Shown piece by piece: positions 54,315-63,332 of a DNA stretch of 64,000 nt (positions are counted from its first letter, which is position 1; each line of letters opens with the position of its first letter). The stretch covers positions 38,667 to 102,666 of the forward strand of contig DAIDHV010000001.1 in assembly GCA_027451905.1 (NCBI GenBank). Reading direction: 5' to 3'. This DNA is from Armatimonadota bacterium (GTDB taxonomy: Bacteria; Armatimonadota; Fimbriimonadia; Fimbriimonadales; Fimbriimonadaceae). The notes under the pieces are model-generated. The model ran no database searches. It had not been told where the DNA came from and was given only the letters and a program-made list of their open reading frames with translations. Position numbers and translations under genes: made by a program.

Positions 54315-55544
54315 CTAGGAAAGTAAGATGTCTGCCACTTCCGCCGCCGCAATTTTTAGTGACGGCTCAACCGGCATTTCTAACCGAACTGCCCTGTGAA
54401 CTGCCCTCGAAATGGCTTCATTAATTTCGCCATATTCCGGAAAGGCAGGCAAGGTCTTGGTGGATTTATGGACTTCTTCAATGACCCCGTAATAGGAGAA
54501 CTTCTGGAGGATTTCCGCGTCCCTCCAAGTGGATAATCTCACCCCATTGGCGCCACAAAGCGAAGTGATTTTATCGCAATGCTTGCTCGAAAGAAACTTC
54601 AAAAACCTGTAAGCTGCCTCTTGATTAACAGATCCGGATGGAATGGTGACCGCCCAGTAAATATTTAAGGAAACAGATTCTCCTTTTGGCCCGACACCAG
54701 CCGGGATCCGAGTACAGCGGTTAGATCCAATAATCTTAGAAGGAGGAAGTTCGCAGGTTGCGGCAAAACCGATCCAATTCCAGCTCATGGCTGCCTTGCC
54801 AGACGCGTAAAAATCTCCACATTCCACACTGCCGAGGTCTAGGCACTCCAATGGAGCGACCTTGTGGAGATGAAACAAGTCAACATAAAACTGAAGAGCC
54901 TCAACCCCAACGGATGAATGAAACTGAGGCTTCAAATCTTCATCAATCAGAACACCGCCTCGGCTCCAAAGTTGGATGAGGAAATCGTAAACATTATTGT
55001 GACCATCTGTGTATGCCGCTTCACAGCAACCCCACAGCCCCTCGGTTGGGCGGGTAAAAAACTTAGCCGTTTCTAAAAACTCATCCCAATTTGTAGGGGG
55101 CTTTAGCTCGTTGCCATACTCATTATAAAAAGCCTCCCTGTTGGAATGGTCTTCGAACAGATCAGACCGATAGTGCAGCACTTCGGGCCCATCATGCCAA
55201 GGAATCCCAAACAACCGGTGGTTGATATCAAAGACCAATTTTAGCATTGCCGGATGCCAACCCTCTGGCCAATCTTGGGGCTTTCCAGCCGAGAAAAATT
55301 CGTCAATCGCAACCAGCTTGTCCTGCTCGATCAAGGAAGGGAGCCAATCGGTACAGGCTAAAAATAGATCAAACTCCCCCGTTAAACAGCCGTTGCCTTC
55401 CACCATTTTTTCATAGTGATCATGGATCGGCAAAAAGGTGCACTCAACTTTAATGCCCGGGTTTGTGCTCTCAAAGAGTTCAATTTGAGTCTGAAGGGCA
55501 AGCTCAAAGGCTGCTTGCTCCCTGCAGATTAGCTTGAGGGTCAT
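54315..55544 (-). CDS. family 1 solute-binding protein without a signal peptide
   Basis: A 409-residue protein with the fold of extracellular sugar-binding proteins of ABC transporters: LFESTNPGIKVECTFLP, FDLFLACTDWLPSL, FGIPWHDGPEVLHYRSDLFE, PTNWDEFLE and GKAAMSWNWIGFA. The N-terminus (MTLKLICREQ) enters the domain at once, with no signal peptide or lipobox, so it should stay in the cytoplasm unless the start is wrong. An upstream extension is blocked by the preceding gene, which overlaps it by 4 nt. No permease or ATPase genes are nearby. Confidence 0.85.
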   Translation of the reverse strand: MTLKLICREQAAFELALQTQIELFESTNPGIKVECTFLPIHDHYEKMVEGNGCLTGEFDLFLACTDWLPSLIEQDKLVAIDEFFSAGKPQDWPEGWHPAMLKLVFDINHRLFGIPWHDGPEVLHYRSDLFEDHSNREAFYNEYGNELKPPTNWDEFLETAKFFTRPTEGLWGCCEAAYTDGHNNVYDFLIQLWSRGGVLIDEDLKPQFHSSVGVEALQFYVDLFHLHKVAPLECLDLGSVECGDFYASGKAAMSWNWIGFAATCELPPSKIIGSNRCTRIPAGVGPKGESVSLNIYWAVTIPSGSVNQEAAYRFLKFLSSKHCDKITSLCGANGVRLSTWRDAEILQKFSYYGVIEEVHKSTKTLPAFPEYGEINEAISRAVHRAVRLEMPVEPSLKIAAAEVADILLS

Positions 55545-56050
55545 ACTGGCTTAGTCACGGGGACCCCGTTCACCGTGCCCCAAGGTCGATCGGCAGGAGG
55601 CTGAAGCATCTCTAACGTGATATCGTCTGGATCCAAAAAGTACACCGTAAAACCCCCCATGTTCACTCCCGCGCTTATCGGTACCGGTGCCGGTGCCTTA
55701 AACCTTACTCCTTGCTCTTCCATCCGCGCATAGTCTGCAAAGATGTCACTTGTGACAAAGGCTAAATGAGGAGCCCCCGGGCGATTCGTTGTCACATCGG
55801 TTTTTTCTCCCGCCGGATAAATGTATTGGACCAACTCCAAATGGTGATTGCTTGGACCAACAAATGAGTTGGGAATCCGAAGCATCGCCACATCGAGGTG
55901 GGCACCTTCAAATCCAACCAATTTTGCGGTGTATTCGTTGTGTTGAATTTGCCTATGATGCAGTTCAAGCCCCAAAATTCCGCAATAAAAATCTAGGCTC
56001 CGATCCATATCAGAAACCGTGAAACTTGCGTGCCAAAGACCGTTAAATCC
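55541..56050 (-). CDS. VOC-superfamily (glyoxalase/dioxygenase-like) protein
   Basis: About 169 residues forming two beta-alpha-beta-beta-beta units: GLWHASFTVSDMDRSLDFYCGILG and APHLAFVTSDI, ending in FLDPDDITLEMLQPP. Conserved His and Glu at module ends can form a metal site. It could be a lyase, epimerase or dioxygenase. The start at 56050 has GAGGTA just upstream; an ATG at 56068 is possible but overlaps the SDR gene by 13 bp. It overlaps the binding-protein gene by 4 nt. Confidence 0.82.
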   Translation of the reverse strand, partial: GFNGLWHASFTVSDMDRSLDFYCGILGLELHHRQIQHNEYTAKLVGFEGAHLDVAMLRIPNSFVGPSNHHLELVQYIYPAGEKTDVTTNRPGAPHLAFVTSDIFADYARMEEQGVRFKAPAPVPISAGVNMGGFTVYFLDPDDITLEMLQPPADRPWGTVNGVPVTKPV

Positions 56051-56055
56051 CATTT

Positions 56056-56823
56056 CTACCTCATCCATTGTCCACCGCAGACGTCAATCGTTTGCCCTGT
56101 TATGTAGCTTGCTTCATCAGAAACCAAAAACGAGACCGCATTCGCAACCTCCTCTGGCATTCCGATACGGCGCAAGGGCAAATGATCAATGACGGGCTGC
56201 AAAGTTTCTAGCGGCGATACGCCCCTGATTTTGGCCCTTGTTTGGGCAATGGACTGAGTCAGGGGAGTATCAATAACGCCAGGCGCTACCGCGTTGACTC
56301 GTATTCCAAGGGGGCCCAAAGAAGCAGCCGCAGACCTCGTCATGCTAATCACTGCCGCTTTGCTAGCTCCATAATCTAGCTGCTCTAGCTTGGGCATAAA
56401 TCCCGAAACCGACGCTATATTGACAACCGCCCCTCCCAGACGCTCACTCATTTTGGCAGCAACTGCCTGCATCGTAAAGAACAGTCCCTTCACATTCACC
56501 TGAAAAGTCTTCTCAAAACCAGCCTCGTCAATGTCGAAAAAGGGCCGTGTTAAGCAGATTCCCGCGCAATTGATCAAGCAGCCAATTGGACCCACCGAAC
56601 TTTCAATGTCCTCGACTGCAGCCTTAATTGCCGAGAATTCAGCAACGTTCAACTCCCAAGCGTGAGCCGCACCTCCCTTTTTTCTGGCATCTCCTGCAGA
56701 CGCCTCTGCATTTTGTAAAGATAGATCCGAGTAGACCGTCTCCCATCCGTCTGCAATTAGCCGATCGGCAACTGCTTTGCCAATTCCTTGACCAGCACCA
56801 GTCACTAAGGCAATTCCGTTCAT
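56056..56823 (-). CDS. short-chain dehydrogenase/reductase
   Basis: A 255-residue classical SDR. TGAGQGIG binds NAD(P); INCAG and YGASK hold the active-site Asn, Tyr and Lys; ITGQTIDVCGG closes the fold. Typical of 3-oxoacyl or sugar/polyol dehydrogenases. In this operon it may interconvert a hydroxy and keto intermediate feeding the E1 enzyme. It starts inside the E1-beta stop. Confidence 0.9.
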   Translation of the reverse strand: MNGIALVTGAGQGIGKAVADRLIADGWETVYSDLSLQNAEASAGDARKKGGAAHAWELNVAEFSAIKAAVEDIESSVGPIGCLINCAGICLTRPFFDIDEAGFEKTFQVNVKGLFFTMQAVAAKMSERLGGAVVNIASVSGFMPKLEQLDYGASKAAVISMTRSAAASLGPLGIRVNAVAPGVIDTPLTQSIAQTRAKIRGVSPLETLQPVIDHLPLRRIGMPEEVANAVSFLVSDEASYITGQTIDVCGGQWMR

Positions 56824-57815
56824 ACGCCCAAGACTTTCCGCAAAGTCTGCTCGATTTTCTCCGCTGAAGGCAACGCCTCATCTTCTAAAACTTTGGCAAA
56901 TGGAACCGGAACATCGGCCCCACAAACCCGTAACACGGGGCCGTCCAGATCATCAAACAGCCTTTCTTGAATCTGACAAGCCAAATCTGCCCCAACTCCA
57001 CACCTGCCGTGAGCCTCATGGGCAATCACAACGCGATGAGTTTTTCGGATCGATTCGGCAAGGGTATCAAAATCAAGGGGGTTGAGTGATCGCAGATCAA
57101 TGACTTCAACGCTTTTGCCTTCCTTTTGTAAGTTCTCTGCCGCTTGCAGGGCTAGTGTCAACGTGTAAGAGTAGGAAATCAGGGTGACGTCCGTGCCCTG
57201 CTTCACAACTTCTGCCTTGCCAAGATCAAGTAAAAGCTCCCGTTCGGGCACTTCGCCAGAAGTGCCATATAGCTGCTTGTGCTCAATAAACAAGACCGGA
57301 TCGGGACAACGGACCGCAGAAGCCAGCAACCCTTGAGCCGTCCTAGGATCAGAAGGACAAACCACCCTTAAGCCAGGAATATGAACATACAGGGCTTCCA
57401 ACATCTGGGAGTGCTGGGCAGCAGCCCCTTTGTAACCCCCTCCTTGAGTTCGGATCACAAGCGGCACGCCAACCCGCCCACCAGACATATAGCGGGTTTT
57501 TGCAATCTGATTTAGGATTTGGTCGGCTGCCACTAAGGAAAAATCAACAAACATCAGTTCCACAACCGGGCGCTTTCCAACCAACGCGGCGCCAAGTGCC
57601 ATTCCAATGAATCCCGATTCAGAAATTGGTGTATCAATAACCCGAGATTCACCAAATTGTTCCAAAAGCCCTTCCGTGCATCGAAACATGCCACCAAAAT
57701 GAGCGACGTCCTCTCCCATAACAAAAACATCAGGGTCTCGAGCCATCTCTTGGCTCAAAGTTGCCGCAATCGCCTGAGGAAACGATAGAGTTTTTGAAGC
57801 TGTTTCTGCAATCAT
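56820..57815 (-). CDS. 2-oxoacid/acetoin dehydrogenase E1 beta subunit
   Basis: A 331-residue transketolase-like subunit. GEDVAHFGGMFRCTEGL, PISESGFIGMALGAAL, VIRTQGGGYKGAAAQHSQ and a C-terminal domain are typical of pyruvate/acetoin dehydrogenase E1 beta. It pairs with the alpha subunit upstream. Start overlaps the alpha stop by 4 nt. No E2 or E3 gene is in the window. Confidence 0.92.
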   Translation of the reverse strand: MIAETASKTLSFPQAIAATLSQEMARDPDVFVMGEDVAHFGGMFRCTEGLLEQFGESRVIDTPISESGFIGMALGAALVGKRPVVELMFVDFSLVAADQILNQIAKTRYMSGGRVGVPLVIRTQGGGYKGAAAQHSQMLEALYVHIPGLRVVCPSDPRTAQGLLASAVRCPDPVLFIEHKQLYGTSGEVPERELLLDLGKAEVVKQGTDVTLISYSYTLTLALQAAENLQKEGKSVEVIDLRSLNPLDFDTLAESIRKTHRVVIAHEAHGRCGVGADLACQIQERLFDDLDGPVLRVCGADVPVPFAKVLEDEALPSAEKIEQTLRKVLGV

Positions 57816-58780
57816 GCGTAAATTCCTTCGGAGAGATCGCTTGGTTTTGGATCAGGCAATGCCATTGCCCATTCGATGGTTTCCTTTACCTTGCCAACAG
57901 CTTCTTGGCGCATGGATTCCAAATCTTTATCTGAAACTTTTAGGACTGAGGCAAGCCTTGTAATCGGATCAAGTTCCATCCACGATTGAATCTCTTTTTG
58001 ACTGCGATAACTTGTTCCCGGATCATTTTGATAATGACCAACCGTTCGGTAGGTCATTGCCTCAATAAAAGTCGGCCCATGACCCTCCCTGGCCCGTCGA
58101 ACGGCCTCCTGACTGGCTTCTTCGACCGCCTGAACATCATTGCCATCAACTTGAACAGAGGGGATCCCAAAGGCTTCCATTTTGCGGGTCAGATCAATAA
58201 CCGCTGTGCTTCTAGAAAGAGGAGTCATCTCCGCATAGAGGTTGTTTTCGCAGAAAAAGATCATCGGCAGTTTCCACAATCCAGCCATATTGAACACCTC
58301 CATGGAATGGCCCTGATTGACGGTTCCATCCCCAAATACCGCTGCCGACACGCGATGTCCCCCATCCATCTTGGATGCAAGCGCGGCTCCTGCCGCGGTG
58401 CCAATTCCGCCACCAACAATTCCGTTAGCCCCCAAGAGGCCCTTGTCTAAGTCAACCAAATGCATTTTGCCGCCCCTTCCATGGCATAACCCCTCTTGTT
58501 TGCCTAGGATTTCGGCGATGATTAGCTTGAAGTCCACCCCTTTGGCAATGGCATAGCCGTGCCCGCGATACGTCACCGTCATCGTATCTTGGGGGTCCAG
58601 CGCTGCACAAAATCCGACCGGACATGCCTCTTGCCCAGTAGCCAAATGCAAGGAACCTCGTAATTTTCCGGATTGAGATAATGCCGTCAGTTCTTTTTCG
58701 AAAGACCTTAAGAGCAGCATCAAACTCAATTGAAGCTTTAGATTTGACGTCTGTTGAGATGCGTGGATGGTTGCCACCAT
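57812..58780 (-). CDS. 2-oxoacid/acetoin dehydrogenase E1 alpha subunit
   Basis: A 322-residue thiamine-diphosphate enzyme that decarboxylates a 2-oxo acid or cleaves acetoin. The TPP/Mg motif GDGTVNQG ... CENN is present, with HLATGQEACPVGFCAAL near the N-terminus and YRTVGHYQNDPG near the phosphorylation-loop region. First gene of a five-gene reverse operon in which every junction overlaps or nearly so. Confidence 0.92.
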   Translation of the reverse strand: MVATIHASQQTSNLKLQLSLMLLLRSFEKELTALSQSGKLRGSLHLATGQEACPVGFCAALDPQDTMTVTYRGHGYAIAKGVDFKLIIAEILGKQEGLCHGRGGKMHLVDLDKGLLGANGIVGGGIGTAAGAALASKMDGGHRVSAAVFGDGTVNQGHSMEVFNMAGLWKLPMIFFCENNLYAEMTPLSRSTAVIDLTRKMEAFGIPSVQVDGNDVQAVEEASQEAVRRAREGHGPTFIEAMTYRTVGHYQNDPGTSYRSQKEIQSWMELDPITRLASVLKVSDKDLESMRQEAVGKVKETIEWAMALPDPKPSDLSEGIYA

Positions 58781-58826
58781 TTCAGTTTAACCGCGATTCA
58801 TCAAGATTCGCCCAGTCTGTTGGGTC

Positions 58827-58917
58827 GGGCTCAAATTGGGTTGAGCTTAGAAACGGTTGGGACTTGAATCAGTCGAGTTTAGAACCAGCCGGGACTTCAA
58901 TAGGAAGGGACTAGGAT
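58827..58917. repeat. phased GGGACTTnAAT repeats upstream of the E1 operon
   Basis: Two 26-bp copies, 58844-58869 and 58876-58901, agree at 20 of 26 positions and start 32 bp apart. Related GGG-containing segments lie at 58827 (32 bp before the first GGG) and 58907 (16 bp after the second). They occupy the 148-bp space between the E1-alpha start and the tRNA gene, so an operator array is possible. Confidence 0.45.
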
Positions 58918-58928
58918 CGTAATCCAAT

Positions 58929-59002
58929 TGGCTGCCCGCCAAGGATTCGAACCTCGATTAACAGGGCCAGAACCTGTCGTCCTGCCATTAGACGAGCGGG
59001 CA
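58929..59002 (-). tRNA. tRNA-Gln(CTG), CCA encoded
   Basis: Reverse strand, 74 nt. Acceptor TGCCCGC pairs with GCGGGCA; discriminator G, then CCA encoded. The anticodon arm is ACAGG-TTCTGGC-CCTGT with anticodon CTG; the T arm is CGAGG-TTCGAAT-CCTTG with one G-T pair. The D arm GTCTAATGGCAGGAC is typical of tRNA-Gln. Confidence 0.95.
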
Positions 59003-59012
59003 GCGCACCGTC

Positions 59013-59018
59013 AATATA
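59013..59018 (-). promoter_or_regulatory. -10 element for tRNA-Gln
   Basis: TATATT on the reverse strand lies 10 bp before the tRNA 5' end. The -35 is not clear. Confidence 0.45.
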
Positions 59019-59140
59019 CCAGATCAACATCGGAAGAACTTGTTAAGTTCATTAGGTTCTCATTGGCCAGAACATTTCCACTTCTAAAAGGCACTAGGAA
59101 CAATTCTTGTCTTCTAAGGCAGTAACATCTTACAGTAAGC

Positions 59141-62100
59141 ATGAGAATCCTCTTAGCCTGTCTCGCCGCAGTTTGCGCTTCTTCATCCACATTTGCCTAC
59201 TCAAAGTCCTTTCTGTCCAAGCCAGATATCCATGGAAACGAGATTGTTTTTACGGCCGAGGGCGACCTTTGGCTCTATAACCTGAAGACTCACGCATCGA
59301 CAAGGCTGACTTCGGACCCGGGCTTAGAAACCAACGCAAAGTTTTCTCCCGATGGCAAGTGGATCGCATTTAATGGTGAGTACGCCGGTAAATTTGACGT
59401 TTACATCATGCCCACCGAAGGCGGTATCCCCAAAAGGCTAACCTACGACCCAAGTCTTCCTGTTGTTTTAGGTTGGACGCCAGATGGCAAAAAGGTCATA
59501 TTTCGATCTTCGCGGCACACGTTTTTACCCGAGCTGTACGAAGTTTCTAGGACAGGAGGGCCGGCATCGGTTTTGCCGGTGCCTCATGGCTATTTTGCAT
59601 CCATAGCATCCAATGGGTACGAAATGGCCTATGTGCCCAATAGCAACGAGTGGATGAACTGGTTTCGATATCAAGCCGGAGAAGCCGATTCCGTGTGGCT
59701 GACCAACCTCAAAACAGAAACCTTCACCCAGCTAACCCACACAAAAGGGGTTGATACCCAGCCAGTTTGGGTTGGCAACATGATTGATTTTGTCTCGGAA
59801 AGATCGGGAGTCCGCAATCTTTGGCAATTGAATCCAAAAACCCAAGCCGTCAAGCAGCTAACTTTTTCGACCACCGTCCCCGTGCGGTACCCATCGTCTG
59901 ATCGGCATCGAGTGGTGTATCAAATCGGGACTCAACTGGGAATTTACGATCCTTCATCCGGTGTTGCCAAAACCCTCAACATCAATCTCCACTCCGATCG
60001 CATTCATGCACGCCCCTACAATGCCCCTATTGCAAGCGCAATGGAAAGCAGCGCCATCGGACCAACAGCAAAACGAATTGCAATCATTGCAAAAGGTCAG
60101 TTGGTTACGGTTCCAATCAAAACCGGTGAACTGCATGACCTTAATGTGAATTCGGCGCAAAGATCGCGCAATGCAGCATGGAGTCCGGATGGTAAGCAAG
60201 TTGCATTTGTAAGCGATGCAACCGGTGAAGAGCAGCTTTATGTGGTGGATTCTCAGGGTCAATCAGCACCGAGAAAGGTCACTAGCACCTTAACAGGAGA
60301 GCACTTCCGACCAGTTTGGTCACCGGATGGCAAATATATAGTCATTGGCGATCGAACCATGCAAATTCAGCTTGTGAATGTGGCAACTGGCGAAGTCACC
60401 CTTGTCGATCAGGCAGATCGTGGAGGTTCCTACGATTCTCCCAACCAAGACTATACGTTTTCTCCCGATAGCAAATGGCTGGCATACTCAAAGGAAGGAT
60501 ACGGTTGGAACAATTCTGTTTGGCTTTACAACATTGCCACCAAGAGCAAAACTGAGGTTAGCGATCCCGAAATCTCGTCTAATTCTCCAACCTTCACTCC
60601 AGACGGCAAGTTCCTTTACATGATCCAGCAAAGGATCACAAACCTTTCTCAAAGTGCCTACAATGGCCAGCTTAACTTTAATAACCCCGCAACCGTCACC
60701 GGCATAGCCTTAACCGATACCGAACAATCGCCCTTTGTAGAAAAGGATCAAGAAGAAGGAAGTACCGAGCCCGCTAAGCCCAAGGTTAAGCCAGATTCCA
60801 AAACCAAAACTTCGACAACGGACCCGATTGACCTCTCCAATATCAAGAGGCGAACCTTTGCGGTGCCAATCCCAAGCGGAAACTACCAGCAAGTAGCGGC
60901 CGTCCCTGGAAAATTGGTCTTGGTCAACGCGGCGACGAGTACCGGTAATGGTCCCGCTGGCATATCCTTGCAGACTTATGATCTCAAGACGAAATCTCTG
61001 ACGTCCTTAGCGGGGGGCCTGATGCCGCTTGGCAACGCGGATGACCCACTTTTTGCGCAAGTTGCCAAGGACAATCAATCGGTTTTAGTACGAACAGGTG
61101 CTGGACTGCAGGTGCTTTCTGTTGCCGCTCCTACACCCGCGAAAACCGTTCCATTGGGAGGATTCTTTGTTAGAATCAATCGAGAAAAGGAATGGCAAGA
61201 AACCTTTAACGAAGCGTGGAGGATTTGCAGGGACTTTTACATTGATCCTGGTATGGGAGGGTTGAATTGGAATGCAGTCCATGCCTTATTCCAAAAAGAA
61301 ATTCCAATGGTTGGCGATCCCACCGATCTGACAAGGCTCATAGGAGACATGCTTTCTGAACTCAGCACCGGCCATTGTTATATTGGCGGACCTAATCCCT
61401 ACGCCAAGCCAGGAGAAGATATTGGTCACCTCGGGGCAAGAGTTGTCTACGATGACAAAGCAAAGGCCTATAAGATTGTCCATATATTTCAACCCGGACT
61501 TTGGAATGTCCAAGACGAATCACCACTATCGCGACCAGGGCTGAACATCAAAAATGGAGACTATTTGCTTGCCATTAATGGGGTCAAACTCAACAACCAA
61601 TCCAGCTACCGCAAGCAGCTGGTTGGCACAATCGGTAAAGTCACTTCACTTACCATTTCGTCTAGCCCTACTTTGACACCTAGCCGAACCGTACAAATTG
61701 TTCCAATGGCCAATGACCGTCATCTGATCTATCTCGATTGGGTTCAGGGCAGAAAGGCGTATGTCCAAAAAGAAAGTGATGGGCAAATAGCTTACGTCCA
61801 CGTGAGCGACATGGAAACAAATGGTGCCGATGACTTTGCCCAGCAGTACTACGCCAACGTCGAAAAGCCGGGAATGATTATAGACGTTCGATACAATGGA
61901 GGCGGGTACATCTCGTACAACCTCTTGGAAGACCTTGCAACAAAAACAATTGGATTCTTCAAGCCGCGGTACGGATTGAGTTGGAGACGAGAATCTTGGG
62001 GACCCCTCGGCCACGTGGTAGGAATCACAAACCAATGGGCTTTCTCAGACGGCGAACTCTTTAGCGAATACTTTAAGCGGCTAAAAATTGGCCCCTTGGT

Positions 62101-62419
62101 CGGTCACCGCACCGGTGGCGGCGAAATAGGATCGGGGAACGGATATCCGCTAGCAAATGGAAGCAGCATCTATGTTCCAAACTACGGAGCTTGGGTACCG
62201 TCTGGCCATTGGGTTGTGGAAGGACGTGGAGTCGAACCTGATTATCCCGTCGCTCAAGATCCAAAACTGGTTATGGAAGGGAAAGACCCTCAGCTCGACA
62301 AAGCAATCCAGCTGATATTGGCAGACCTCAAAGCTCATCCTTTCCAACTGCCAACTCCGCCAAAATTCCCGAGCCATACCGGATTTAGTCGCCAAGAAAA
62401 AGGTGTTTCAAAGAGATAG
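59141..62419 (+). CDS. tricorn-like S41 serine protease
   Basis: A 1092-residue exported protease. A signal peptide (LLACLAAVCASSSTFA) is followed by WD40-type beta-propeller repeats (repeated SPDGKW/SPDGKQ phrases, residues ~25-520), an acidic/Lys-Pro linker, a core with a PDZ region (~810-880) and the S41 peptidase. By alignment with tricorn, the catalytic residues are His745 (STGHCY), Ser969 (FSDGEL) and Glu1027 (VEGRGVEPD). It probably trims peptides outside the cytoplasm. TACAGT is only 4 nt from the ATG. Confidence 0.9.
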   Translation: MRILLACLAAVCASSSTFAYSKSFLSKPDIHGNEIVFTAEGDLWLYNLKTHASTRLTSDPGLETNAKFSPDGKWIAFNGEYAGKFDVYIMPTEGGIPKRLTYDPSLPVVLGWTPDGKKVIFRSSRHTFLPELYEVSRTGGPASVLPVPHGYFASIASNGYEMAYVPNSNEWMNWFRYQAGEADSVWLTNLKTETFTQLTHTKGVDTQPVWVGNMIDFVSERSGVRNLWQLNPKTQAVKQLTFSTTVPVRYPSSDRHRVVYQIGTQLGIYDPSSGVAKTLNINLHSDRIHARPYNAPIASAMESSAIGPTAKRIAIIAKGQLVTVPIKTGELHDLNVNSAQRSRNAAWSPDGKQVAFVSDATGEEQLYVVDSQGQSAPRKVTSTLTGEHFRPVWSPDGKYIVIGDRTMQIQLVNVATGEVTLVDQADRGGSYDSPNQDYTFSPDSKWLAYSKEGYGWNNSVWLYNIATKSKTEVSDPEISSNSPTFTPDGKFLYMIQQRITNLSQSAYNGQLNFNNPATVTGIALTDTEQSPFVEKDQEEGSTEPAKPKVKPDSKTKTSTTDPIDLSNIKRRTFAVPIPSGNYQQVAAVPGKLVLVNAATSTGNGPAGISLQTYDLKTKSLTSLAGGLMPLGNADDPLFAQVAKDNQSVLVRTGAGLQVLSVAAPTPAKTVPLGGFFVRINREKEWQETFNEAWRICRDFYIDPGMGGLNWNAVHALFQKEIPMVGDPTDLTRLIGDMLSELSTGHCYIGGPNPYAKPGEDIGHLGARVVYDDKAKAYKIVHIFQPGLWNVQDESPLSRPGLNIKNGDYLLAINGVKLNNQSSYRKQLVGTIGKVTSLTISSSPTLTPSRTVQIVPMANDRHLIYLDWVQGRKAYVQKESDGQIAYVHVSDMETNGADDFAQQYYANVEKPGMIIDVRYNGGGYISYNLLEDLATKTIGFFKPRYGLSWRRESWGPLGHVVGITNQWAFSDGELFSEYFKRLKIGPLVGHRTGGGEIGSGNGYPLANGSSIYVPNYGAWVPSGHWVVEGRGVEPDYPVAQDPKLVMEGKDPQLDKAIQLILADLKAHPFQLPTPPKFPSHTGFSRQEKGVSKR

Positions 62420-62481
62420 GCTCCTTCAGCCATGAAAAGCTAATTGAGGCTGACAGAGGCTACCGCCACTGCACCAAATTT

Positions 62482-62991
62482 ATGGAAAAGACCGCAAGCC
62501 AATCAGGACAGTTTGAGGAAGCTCTGAATTTAGAGCTTCCCGTCCTTTTTCGGGTAGCCAAACGTCTGACCCAAAATTTGCAGGAAGCCGAAGACCTTGT
62601 TAGCCAAACCGTCTTTAAAGCTTTTCGATCTCAGACTGACTTTGATGGAAGATTCCTTCGAAGCTGGTTGATTCGCATTTTACGAAATGAGTTTTCGATG
62701 GCTTGCAGGTCTCAGAAAATGCATCCTAAAGTTGTTTCCGTAGACCAGGCCTTAAGTGAACCAAACGACGCTGGCAAGAGCGTGGTAGATTCTGACCTTA
62801 GAATTGACTTATTTGCGGCCCTTGATGCACTTCCTGAGGAATATCGGATTCCAATTGCATTATGTGATGTAGAGGAACTCAGTTACGAAGAAGCCGCTAA
62901 GACATTAGACATGCCAGTTGGCACATTACGCTCCCGATTGCATCGGGGTAGACGGCTCATGAGGCAAATACTTATGAAGGGGGAAAAATGA
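62482..62991 (+). CDS. ECF-type RNA polymerase sigma factor
   Basis: A 169-residue alternative sigma factor. Region 2 includes LTQNLQEAEDLVSQTVFKAF and WLIRILRNEF; region 4 includes LPEEYRIPIALCDVEELSYEEAAKTLDMPVGTLRSRLHRGR, with the helix-turn-helix. Its stop overlaps the next gene by 4 nt. Regulon unknown. Confidence 0.93.
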   Translation: MEKTASQSGQFEEALNLELPVLFRVAKRLTQNLQEAEDLVSQTVFKAFRSQTDFDGRFLRSWLIRILRNEFSMACRSQKMHPKVVSVDQALSEPNDAGKSVVDSDLRIDLFAALDALPEEYRIPIALCDVEELSYEEAAKTLDMPVGTLRSRLHRGRRLMRQILMKGEK

Positions 62992-63290
62992 GTAAGGGGC
63001 CCGAGTTTTATAAGGAAAAATGGTACGAGCGTCCATGCTTCTTTATGGAAGGCAAACTTCAAGACGAAGTTGACGGCAAAAATGGATTCTGGGCAAAGAT
63101 TTGGGTTCGGAGCCACCTGTTCTACTGTTTTCGGTGCAGAGGATTTTTTAAGGACATCGGAAAATTGAAATCAAGGCTCTTTAAGCAAAAAGAGCAAGAG
63201 ACTTCCCCTGACGCTCTTGAAGCCCTGAAACAAAGAATCCAAGCTGAATTGCATCACGATCGTGAAGACAACAAGCCCGAAAGTCATTGA
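62988..63290 (+). CDS. putative zinc-binding anti-sigma factor
   Basis: A 100-residue protein with His43-x3-Cys47-x2-Cys50 (SHLFYCFRC), the core of ZAS anti-sigma domains, and a helical C-terminal half. It lacks a membrane segment, so it would be a soluble, perhaps redox-sensing, partner of the ECF sigma factor with which it is translationally coupled. Confidence 0.7.
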   Translation: MSKGPEFYKEKWYERPCFFMEGKLQDEVDGKNGFWAKIWVRSHLFYCFRCRGFFKDIGKLKSRLFKQKEQETSPDALEALKQRIQAELHHDREDNKPESH

Positions 63291-63332
63291 GATTCCTTCC
63301 CTTTTGCAGATTCCGGCTACACTATTGCAAAC

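Noticed and set aside
58928-59125. Forward open frame beginning AARQGFEPRLTGPEP
   Set aside because: This is the well-known false translation of the antisense of a tRNA; the region is tRNA-Gln.
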